NCBI GenBank assembly: GCA_030377945.1
Contig: JAUCGD010000228.1
Location: 1 to 5,390, forward strand
Length of the DNA stretch: 5,390 nucleotides
Source: Desulfobacterales bacterium HSG17
GTDB taxonomy: Bacteria > Desulfobacterota > Desulfobacteria > Desulfobacterales > Desulfococcaceae
Reading direction: 5' to 3'
Under the pieces are notes generated by a model, which was given only the letters and a program-made list of their open reading frames with translations, searched no databases and was not told the origin of the DNA. Below, one piece after another: positions 1 to 5,390 of the stretch. Position 1 is the stretch's first letter. Every line of letters starts with the position of its first letter. The translations under genes were made by a program, and so were the position numbers.

Positions 1-54
1 ATAAAAAACACAACTTAAAGAAACTTTATAAAATCAACATAGAAATAATCCGGC

Positions 55-59
55 AGGGA
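55..59 (+). promoter_or_regulatory. Ribosome-binding site of the MscS-family gene
   Basis: The purine-rich stretch AGGGA lies five bases upstream of a GTG codon at 65. No ATG with a comparable site is found in frame nearby, so this site supports GTG as the initiation codon of the channel gene. The rest of 1-54 is very AT-rich and holds no gene; a promoter is probably there or just outside the window, but no convincing -35/-10 pair could be assigned. Confidence 0.55.
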
Positions 60-64
60 AAACA

Positions 65-1150
65 GTGAATTTTACAAAAGAACAATTATTGGATCTACTC
101 GTACAAATAGCACCAAATCGTTATCTTCAATCTTTTTTACTTATTATTTTGTTTGTGTGTATAGCCAAGTTTGTAGATGTGATCATAACCCGCATAATAA
201 AAAAATGGATAAAAAAGACAAAACTTAAATTAGATGACCAGGTGCTTGATATTTTACATAAGCCAGTTTTTATAAGCATCATACTTTTTGGTTTTGTGCT
301 TGCAACAGAAAGGCTTGAATTCAAAGAGGTCATAAGTTTTATAACCATAGGCTGCCTTAAGACAATTGCCATTTTTTACTGGGCACTTGCAACAGCACAA
401 TTTTTTAAACTCCTGCTCAATCTCTTCAGCAATGATAAAGCAAGGTTTCAACTGGTTCAGGATCGCACCCTGCCGCTGTTTCAAAATTTATTGATTATCC
501 TGGTAAGCGCGCTTTCCATTTATATCATGTTTCTGGTCTGGAATGTTGACCTTACTGCCTGGGTAGCTTCTGCCGGGATTATTGGTCTTGCAGTCTCTTT
601 TGCTGCAAAGGATACTCTTGCTAATCTGTTTTCAGGTGTATTTATCATGGCAGATTCACCCTATCAGCTTGGAGATTTTATTGTTCTTGATTCAGGGGAG
701 AGAGGGGCAGTAACAAATATAGGTATCAGAAGTACCCGCCTTTTAACCCGTGATGATGTGGAAATTACAGTGCCCAATTCAATAATGGGAAATACCAAAG
801 TTACCAATGAAGCAGGCGGCAGACATGAGAAATATCGTATCCGTGTCCAGGTCGGTGTTGCTTATGGCTCACCCATTGATAAGGTCCATGATATTCTGCT
901 TGATGTGGCAACAAGCTGTTCTGACGTTTGTAAAATACCGGAGCCCCGTATCCGTTTTCGTGCCTTTGGAAATTCAAGTCTTGATCATGAATTATTATGT
1001 TGGGTAGAGACACCGGTTTTACGCGGAAAGGTATTACATATGCTTAATACTGAGGTTTATAAACGCTTTGAAAAAGAGGGTATTGAAATACCTTTCCCCC
1101 AAAGAGATGTTCATATCCGTTCCACAGTACCAGATGATAAAAAACAGTGA
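65..1150 (+). CDS. MscS-family small-conductance mechanosensitive ion channel
   Basis: A 361-residue inner-membrane protein predicted to open under membrane tension and release solutes during hypo-osmotic shock. Hydrophobic segments appear at about residues 19-43, 66-82, 90-119 and 137-159. They are followed by a Gly/Ala-rich pore-lining helix at about 163-195 (core GLAVSFAAKDTLANLFSGV), which matches the MscS TM3 pattern. The beta domain follows, with the family's VPNS..GN..VTN signature at 236-248, and then the alpha/beta C-terminal domain, ending in the typical EIPFPQRDVHIR at 341-352. It is longer than E. coli MscS (286 residues), the excess being extra N-terminal membrane helices, as in many MscS-like paralogues. 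The start is GTG at 65, preceded by AGGGA. The gene ends 36 bases before the methyltransferase gene on the same strand, so co-transcription is possible, although a functional link is not obvious. Family assignment is secure; gating properties and exact subfamily are not readable from the sequence. Confidence 0.93.
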   Translation: MNFTKEQLLDLLVQIAPNRYLQSFLLIILFVCIAKFVDVIITRIIKKWIKKTKLKLDDQVLDILHKPVFISIILFGFVLATERLEFKEVISFITIGCLKTIAIFYWALATAQFFKLLLNLFSNDKARFQLVQDRTLPLFQNLLIILVSALSIYIMFLVWNVDLTAWVASAGIIGLAVSFAAKDTLANLFSGVFIMADSPYQLGDFIVLDSGERGAVTNIGIRSTRLLTRDDVEITVPNSIMGNTKVTNEAGGRHEKYRIRVQVGVAYGSPIDKVHDILLDVATSCSDVCKIPEPRIRFRAFGNSSLDHELLCWVETPVLRGKVLHMLNTEVYKRFEKEGIEIPFPQRDVHIRSTVPDDKKQ

Positions 1151-1186
1151 TTCCATGTAAAAATCCCAGGGAATATTTGTGAGATT

Positions 1187-1981
1187 ATGAAAATTATTGC
1201 TGATAACCTCCGTATCACAAAAACAGATATTCAAAATGCACTCAAAACCAGGGACTCGGGAGCTATTCACACGCTTGTAACGCAGTGTGAACAAAAGGGT
1301 GCTTTTGCCATTGATGTTAATACAGGGCCTTTGACCAGAGATCCTGAACACAACATGATTTTTTTTATTGAAGCAGTAGAGAGTGTGACAAGCCTGCCCA
1401 TAGTTCTTGACACTTCAAATCCTGCTGCCATGAAAGCAGGACTTAAAGCTGCAGGCAATAAAGCTGTCATTAACGGTTTTTCCCTTGAACCCCGAAAACT
1501 GGAAAAAATTTTACCCCTTGCAAAGGAGTATGATGCAGATATTGTTGGTTTTCTTTTATACTCTGACAGTATGGTGCCCAAAGATGTTTCATCGCGATGT
1601 GAAGTTGCACTTGAGCTGTTTGAACATGTTGAAGCAGCAGGTATTGCCAAAGAAAAACTTATTATTGACCCTGTTGTGCCTCCCCTTGCATGGGAAGATG
1701 GCATCATCCAGGCAAGGGCAGTTCTTGAAGTTATCAGAACTCTGCCGGAACTATTGGGTTTTCCTATCAAAACCATTGCAGGCCTTTCCAATCTGACTAC
1801 AGGCTCAAAAGACAGACAGAAAAAAAATCTTGTGGAGCAGAGTTATCTTGCCATGCTTGCATCAGCAGGTCTGGATTATATTCTCATGGATGTTTTAAAC
1901 CATGATACTTTTAACTCTGCTATTGTATCTGATCTCTTTGCAAAAGAGGATATTTTCTCCTGGGAAATGGTTCCAGAATAG
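1187..1981 (+). CDS. AcsE/MtgB-like pterin-binding corrinoid methyltransferase (methyltetrahydrofolate type)
   Basis: A 264-residue soluble TIM-barrel protein of the pterin-binding (DHPS-like) family, close in length to AcsE (about 262). Enzymes of this group transfer a methyl group between methyl-tetrahydrofolate and the cobalt of a corrinoid protein. Compared with AcsE from memory, the substrate-binding positions are kept: IDVNTGP at 42-48, Asp75 in LDTSN, Asn96 in AVING, Asp161 in IIDPVVPP, and Asn202 in GLSN, the equivalent of the AcsE asparagine that contacts pterin N5. The start (IIADNLRI) differs from the usual GERIN-like opening. The ATG at 1187 fits the family N-terminus; its ribosome site is weak (GTGAG at 1179-1183, only three bases away). 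No corrinoid-binding domain is fused and no corrinoid-protein gene is visible, so direction and partner are unknown: Wood-Ljungdahl methyl transfer or demethylation of a methylated amine such as glycine betaine are both possible. The gene faces the CobT-fusion gene, stop codons one base apart. The symbol is left empty because paralogues of this family differ in substrate. Confidence 0.88.
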   Translation: MKIIADNLRITKTDIQNALKTRDSGAIHTLVTQCEQKGAFAIDVNTGPLTRDPEHNMIFFIEAVESVTSLPIVLDTSNPAAMKAGLKAAGNKAVINGFSLEPRKLEKILPLAKEYDADIVGFLLYSDSMVPKDVSSRCEVALELFEHVEAAGIAKEKLIIDPVVPPLAWEDGIIQARAVLEVIRTLPELLGFPIKTIAGLSNLTTGSKDRQKKNLVEQSYLAMLASAGLDYILMDVLNHDTFNSAIVSDLFAKEDIFSWEMVPE

Positions 1982-1982
1982 A

Positions 1983-4115
1983 TTATTTTATAGATGATTT
2001 TGCAACCTTTGCCTCGTCAAAAGATGCCATCTGGGTCATGATTTTACAGGCAGTTTCTGCCATGTCAATGGCAAGGGCAGCGCCTGTTCCTTCTCCAAGG
2101 CGCATATTAAAATCAATAAGAGGTACAAGGTTCATGTGTGAAAGAGCTGCTTTCTGGGCTTTTTCTACAGATTTATGACCAGAGATAAGATATTTTTGAA
2201 TATCCGGGTTTATGGTATATGCGATGAGTCCTGCAGCAGTAGAAATTACACCATCAAGCACAATGGCAGTTTTTTTGGAGGCTGCAGCAAGAGCAGCTCC
2301 TGCTATGCCTGCTATTTCAAAGCCCCCCACTTTTTGAAGAATTTCAAACCCGTTTGAAGGGTTAATAGTATGAAAATTTAAGGCTTTTTCAATAACTTCT
2401 ATTTTATGTTCCAGGCCTTTGTCATCCACGCCGGTTCCCCGTCCAGCTGCCTGGGCAGGGAATATACCTGTTATGGTGGAAATGATGGCAGAAGCTGAAC
2501 TTGTATTTCCAATGCCCATTTCTCCAAGCCCTACAATATCTATGGGGTTTTTTTCATAGGCTTCAAGAAATGTTGTCATTCCGTTTTCAAGACCTTTGAG
2601 CATCTGCTCTCTTGTCATGGCATCTTCAATGGCAAAGTTCCGGGTTCCTTTTGCAACTTTTTTTATGGCAAGGTCAGGGTGGGAGGAAAAATCACGGTTC
2701 ACTCCCATATCCACAACTTTCATATCTATATAGTGGTGACGACAGAGAACATTTATGGCAGCACCGCCATTTAAAAAATTGTCCACCATCTGGGCAGTCA
2801 CTTCAGAAGGATATGCTGAAACTCCTTCTTCTGTAATTCCATGATCCCCGGCAAAGACAAAAAGGTTCTTCTGTCTGATTTCAGGATCCAGCCTGTTTTG
2901 GATAAGGCTCATCTGGATGGCAAGATCTTCTATGCGGCCAAGGGCGCCAAGGGGTTTTGTCTTATTATCAATTTTTGTGGCTGCTTCAGCAAGCAGCGTG
3001 TCAGGCAAAGGTTCAACAGCTTTGATGATTTGTCTGCAAAGGCTTTTGAAAGGCAGGTCATCAAGATTGAGACCCGAAGCACTGTTTTTTTCAATGGTTT
3101 TAATTTTTGGCATATTGTCTGTAAGGCCAAAATCAAGGATAAATTTTAAGTATTTTCCGGAAAGCACCTTTGACATCAGTATTAGAGCTTTTGAGGGAGG
3201 GACAATCTTTTCAATCAAAAGCTTAAGCAAGTTTTCATGGGTTAGCATAAAAGCTATGCTTTTTGTCATATGAACCCTTGTCATGCCGTAAACACCGGAC
3301 ATTCTGGTTTCCTTATAATGGATAAGGTTTAAAAGATTGGTTTCAATCTGTTCATTTTTTGAAATTCCGCTGAAAAAGGAGATTTGTCCTCCTTTGCCGG
3401 CTTTTACAATTGCCTGGCTGAATGCAATAAAATCAGCACAGGCATTGATTACAAGTTCAAATTCACTCTCATTGGTATCGTTTGAGCATTTAATCCCGGT
3501 TGTCTGCAAAAAATGGTCAATATGTTTTATCTTTGCCTGGTTTTTCTCAATAATCATGGGTACAAGCCCAAGGCTCTGGGCATAAAGAGCTGTAATCAAT
3601 CCCATGGTGCCGGCTCCGTAAATCAGGAGTCTGTCATCTTTTTTAAAGGATAATTTTTCAAAGGCATTTATTACACAGCTGACAGGCTCTGCAAAACATG
3701 CTGCATGAATATCAAGATTTTTAGGAATGGGAATCAGGCTTTTTTGGGGTAAAAAAGCGTAATCAGCAAATCCTCCATCTTTATGAAAACCTGTAATTTC
3801 CATCTCTTCACAAAGATTTTCCCTGCCTGTTGTGCAGAATTGACAAATTCCACAGCTTTTTCCTGGCCACACAACATACCTTGTTCCTTTTTGATCCTCC
3901 ACCACCATTTCATGACCGAGAACCCTTGGAAATACAAGATCTCTGTGCCCCTGTTCCCACATTTTCGCGTCTGTCCTGCAGATGGCGCAGCAAAGCACTT
4001 TGGTTTTAATATATCCTTTTTCCAGGGGTTTGTTTTGATTGTCATCTGATTTGTCATCCAGTGTATCAGTAGCCCTTATTTCAAGCTTTCCAAGTCCTGT
4101 TAATACCATCTCCAT
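1983..4115 (-). CDS. cobT: Fusion protein: zinc-dependent medium-chain dehydrogenase + CobT phosphoribosyltransferase
   Basis: A 710-residue two-domain protein. Residues ~1-330 form a medium-chain alcohol/threonine/polyol-type dehydrogenase: catalytic-zinc ligands Cys46 (AICRTD), His68-Glu69 (LGHEM) and Glu143 (AEP), structural-zinc cysteines 88, 91, 94 and 102 (CxxCxxCx7C), and a Rossmann GAGTMG at 167-172 for NAD(P). Its substrate is unknown. After a short linker (~331-350), residues ~350-710 are a complete CobT, which makes alpha-ribazole phosphate from nicotinate mononucleotide and a benzimidazole base during cobamide lower-loop assembly. Signatures: KPLGALGRIEDLA at ~387-399, AGDHG at 422-426, Glu532 in GLGEMGIGNTS, and Glu675 in RLGEGTGA, equivalent to the catalytic glutamate of Salmonella CobT (Glu317). 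The frame is open throughout and no ribosome site precedes the linker methionine near 3113, so one polypeptide is expected. ATG 4115 is chosen because the dehydrogenase fold begins there (MEMVLTGLGKLEIR) and GAAGAGGA lies upstream; the ATG at 4196 would overlap the preceding gene and lacks a ribosome site. Third gene of a probable operon, 4 bases after the small gene. The symbol applies to the C-terminal half. Confidence 0.9.
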   Translation of the reverse strand: MEMVLTGLGKLEIRATDTLDDKSDDNQNKPLEKGYIKTKVLCCAICRTDAKMWEQGHRDLVFPRVLGHEMVVEDQKGTRYVVWPGKSCGICQFCTTGRENLCEEMEITGFHKDGGFADYAFLPQKSLIPIPKNLDIHAACFAEPVSCVINAFEKLSFKKDDRLLIYGAGTMGLITALYAQSLGLVPMIIEKNQAKIKHIDHFLQTTGIKCSNDTNESEFELVINACADFIAFSQAIVKAGKGGQISFFSGISKNEQIETNLLNLIHYKETRMSGVYGMTRVHMTKSIAFMLTHENLLKLLIEKIVPPSKALILMSKVLSGKYLKFILDFGLTDNMPKIKTIEKNSASGLNLDDLPFKSLCRQIIKAVEPLPDTLLAEAATKIDNKTKPLGALGRIEDLAIQMSLIQNRLDPEIRQKNLFVFAGDHGITEEGVSAYPSEVTAQMVDNFLNGGAAINVLCRHHYIDMKVVDMGVNRDFSSHPDLAIKKVAKGTRNFAIEDAMTREQMLKGLENGMTTFLEAYEKNPIDIVGLGEMGIGNTSSASAIISTITGIFPAQAAGRGTGVDDKGLEHKIEVIEKALNFHTINPSNGFEILQKVGGFEIAGIAGAALAAASKKTAIVLDGVISTAAGLIAYTINPDIQKYLISGHKSVEKAQKAALSHMNLVPLIDFNMRLGEGTGAALAIDMAETACKIMTQMASFDEAKVAKSSIK

Positions 4116-4119
4116 GAAT

Positions 4120-4320
4120 TTATAAATCCTCTTCTGTGAGAATAAGTTTTTTAATGCAGGCGTCTTTAAATCCCTGCTGTTGCAGGCTGGATTCATGATT
4201 TTTCACTAGGTCTAATTTTTCAAAGGGGAATACACTTGCCTTGTCAAGTTTGACAATATGAAATTTGTCATCTTTTACCCTGATATAATCTTTGCCTGTT
4301 TTAATTATTAAAAATTCCAT
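4120..4320 (-). CDS. Small protein of unknown function between TrpD-like and CobT-fusion genes
   Basis: A 66-residue protein that I do not recognise. Three things argue that it is real: a strong ribosome-binding site (AAAGGAG, 8 bases before the ATG), tight placement 24 bases after the TrpD-like gene, and a stop codon only 4 bases before the start of the dehydrogenase-CobT fusion, whose own ribosome site lies inside the last codons of this gene. The protein is soluble-looking and highly charged, with many Lys and Asp/Glu. It has no signal peptide, membrane segment or metal-binding cluster; its single Cys is at position 55. The N-terminal third (LIIKTGKDYIRVKDDKFHIV, residues 4-23) alternates hydrophobic and charged residues as in a small beta-sheet, and the C-terminal third could be helical. 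It could be an accessory or adaptor subunit for one of its neighbours, but nothing in the sequence shows this. Confidence 0.72.
   Translation of the reverse strand: MEFLIIKTGKDYIRVKDDKFHIVKLDKASVFPFEKLDLVKNHESSLQQQGFKDACIKKLILTEEDL
4127..4134 (-). promoter_or_regulatory. Ribosome-binding site deciding the start of the CobT fusion
   Basis: Read on the - strand, GAAGAGGA lies within the last codons of the 66-residue gene and 11 bases before the ATG at 4115. The spacing is slightly long but usable. With the upstream stop codon only 4 bases from the ATG, it suggests translational coupling: ribosomes finishing the small protein could re-initiate on the fusion gene. It is the main argument for starting the fusion at 4115 and not at the in-frame ATG at 4196. 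Confidence 0.5.
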
Positions 4321-4328
4321 TTTTATGA

Positions 4329-4335
4329 CTCCTTT
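4329..4335 (-). promoter_or_regulatory. Strong ribosome-binding site of the 66-residue gene
   Basis: AAAGGAG on the - strand, 8 bases before the ATG at 4320 and within the 24-base gap after the TrpD-like stop codon. It is the best Shine-Dalgarno match in the window and supports the small gene as genuinely translated. Confidence 0.75.
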
Positions 4336-4344
4336 GAGGATACT

Positions 4345-5390
4345 TTACTGGACTAACCTGTGAAGAGTCTCCAGTCCTTTTTCAGGATTTGTATTCTGGC
4401 TCTGCACCCATTTTTCAAGGGTCTCAAAGGTTGTTCCATTTTCTAAGAGTTTTGCTGATTGTTCAATGCCTTCTTCTAAGTTTGCAACTCTATCGGCAGC
4501 AAGAAAAATCAGGCCTGCATTTAAGATTGATGCATCTTTTCTTGCGCTGTTCTCCTGGTTGTTTAAAAGCTTTGCAAATCTTTTTGATTCAGTTTGAATA
4601 TCTTTTTCCGGAGCAAGTGCATTGCAATCTTTTGCTGCAAGACCAAGCTTGCCGGGATCAATGATAAAATCTCTATTTTCAATGTTTTCACAAATCCGGA
4701 AACAATTGGTTATGCCACAGACAGAAGCCTCATCCATGCCTTTGTCAGAATCATCAATTGAACCATGGAGAACAATGGCATTTTTATACCCGATTTCCTT
4801 CATGACATCTGCAACAGGTTTTATCATCTCTTTTGAATATACTCCTCTGACTCCAATGAATGGCAATGCCGGGTTGGCAAGGGAAGCTGCAATATTAAGG
4901 GTTGAACCAAAATTAATCTGGGATAAAATTCTGCCAAGGGCTTTTGGATGAATATTAGGACTCATGCCATTGAATAATCCAAGCCCTGCGGTCTCTATGC
5001 TTTTTGTGACAAGATCTGCTGTGCATTCCACATCTACGCCAAGGGCTTCAGCTATATCAACGGTTCCGCAGATTGAAGTTATTGCCCTTGCCCCATGTCT
5101 TGCCATGGGAACACCCCCTGCAGCAGCAATAATGGAGGCAGCAGTGCTGATATTAAAGGTTTTAAAGGTGTCCATGCCTGTGCCGCAATTATCAACCGCC
5201 TTGATGTCTTTATCCAAGGTGATTTTGGTGGTATCAAGATTATAGATAGCTTCCCATGAACCTGCAACCTCCTGTTTTGTTTCACCTTTGGCAGTCAGAG
5301 CAGAGAGAAAAGCCCCCTGGTGCATATCAGTAACTTCACTGTTTAAAATTAAAGTAAATGCCTGCCTGGTTTCTTCTCTTGTAAGGTTTT
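4345..5390 (-). CDS. TrpD-like (anthranilate phosphoribosyltransferase family) protein, 5' end beyond window
   Basis: The reading frame runs off the right edge; 347 residues are visible and the true start is outside. The methionine at 5325 is internal, since the residues before it (LTREETRQAFTLILNSEVTD) are the usual TrpD N-terminal helices. Perhaps some 20 residues are missing. The fold is a class-IV phosphoribosyltransferase, which transfers ribose-5-phosphate from PRPP to a nitrogen-containing acceptor. Counting from the first visible codon: the PRPP loop CGTGMDTFKTFNIST at 68-82 (usually GTGGD..TFNIST), RHGAR at 97-101 (usually KHGNR), and the Mg-binding Asp-Glu in GMDEA at 217-221 (usually GLDE), so PRPP/metal binding looks intact. 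The anthranilate site does not: HGN is HGA, and the HP...VR..LG..T.FN region becomes HPKALGRILSQ..FGSTLN, shortened by about two residues and apparently without the anthranilate-binding Arg. GPLTNP is ASLANP. No other trp gene is visible, and the 66-residue gene and the CobT fusion follow in the same direction. A non-tryptophan acceptor is likely; a divergent TrpD remains possible. No symbol is given for that reason. Confidence 0.87.
   Translation of the reverse strand, partial: NLTREETRQAFTLILNSEVTDMHQGAFLSALTAKGETKQEVAGSWEAIYNLDTTKITLDKDIKAVDNCGTGMDTFKTFNISTAASIIAAAGGVPMARHGARAITSICGTVDIAEALGVDVECTADLVTKSIETAGLGLFNGMSPNIHPKALGRILSQINFGSTLNIAASLANPALPFIGVRGVYSKEMIKPVADVMKEIGYKNAIVLHGSIDDSDKGMDEASVCGITNCFRICENIENRDFIIDPGKLGLAAKDCNALAPEKDIQTESKRFAKLLNNQENSARKDASILNAGLIFLAADRVANLEEGIEQSAKLLENGTTFETLEKWVQSQNTNPEKGLETLHRLVQ

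Noticed and set aside
27..32. TATAAA resembling a -10 box upstream of the MscS-family gene
   Set aside because: No -35 element at proper spacing is visible, and the surrounding sequence is so AT-rich that such a match means little.
1267..1791. A 174-residue open frame on the - strand opposite the methyltransferase gene
   Set aside because: It is low-complexity (Ser/Ala/Thr/Lys-rich) and lies wholly antisense to a gene with clear family motifs. There is no ribosome site or domain, so it is a shadow frame.
1934..1948. Short inverted repeat CTCTTT-GCA-AAAGAG inside the methyltransferase gene
   Set aside because: An AT-rich six-pair stem with a three-base loop inside coding sequence, followed by only a short T run; it is expected by chance.
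1960..1976. Imperfect hairpin (CTGG, bulged G, AA / TTCCAG) at the end of the methyltransferase gene, followed by an AT-rich stretch
   Set aside because: The stem is only six pairs with a bulge and there is no continuous T run, so it is too weak to call as an intrinsic terminator.
3068..3125. Possible separate start for CobT at the linker methionine (ATG near 3113)
   Set aside because: No Shine-Dalgarno-like sequence precedes it and the dehydrogenase frame runs through without a stop, so a single fused product is the simpler reading. A minor internal start cannot be excluded.
3734..4057. A 107-residue - strand frame overlapping the dehydrogenase half of the fusion, in another frame
   Set aside because: The fusion frame carries the zinc-ligand and structural-cysteine motifs over the same bases; the alternative frame shows no recognisable domain.
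4345..5390. Canonical trpD of a tryptophan operon
   Set aside because: Anthranilate-contact residues seem to be missing and the downstream neighbours are a small unknown gene and a CobT fusion, not trpC/F/B/A. It is kept as a possibility in the gene entry but not adopted.

Overview
The window looks like chromosomal DNA of an anaerobic bacterium, most likely a Desulfobacterota sulfate reducer of the Desulfobacterales type. This placement is inference, resting on a moderately AT-rich composition (judged by eye, not counted), a stand-alone corrinoid/folate methyltransferase of the AcsE kind next to cobamide-assembly functions, and general protein flavour. There is no rRNA, tRNA, mobile element, CRISPR array or long non-coding stretch; genes cover nearly every base.

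Layout. On the + strand are a complete MscS-family mechanosensitive channel (65-1150) and, 36 bases later, a complete pterin-binding methyltransferase of the AcsE/MtgB/MtrH-like type (1187-1981). From the right edge, on the - strand and in this order of transcription, come a TrpD-like phosphoribosyltransferase whose 5' end lies outside the window (5390-4345), a 66-residue protein of unknown function (4320-4120), and a large fusion protein (4115-1983) that joins a zinc-dependent medium-chain dehydrogenase to a full CobT (nicotinate-nucleotide:dimethylbenzimidazole phosphoribosyltransferase). The two transcription units converge, with their stop codons one base apart.

How the genes may work together. 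The three - strand genes are separated by 24 and 4 bases and carry readable ribosome-binding sites, so they are very likely one operon. CobT activates the lower-ligand base of cobamides, and AcsE-like enzymes move a methyl group between tetrahydrofolate and a cobamide-carrying corrinoid protein, so the region has a cobamide/one-carbon theme. The TrpD-like enzyme keeps the PRPP and metal signatures of its family but appears to lack residues that hold anthranilate. Together with its position beside CobT, this suggests a role other than tryptophan synthesis, possibly linked to cobamide lower-ligand handling. That role is a hypothesis. The most distinctive item is the dehydrogenase-CobT fusion, in which both halves retain their catalytic residues.
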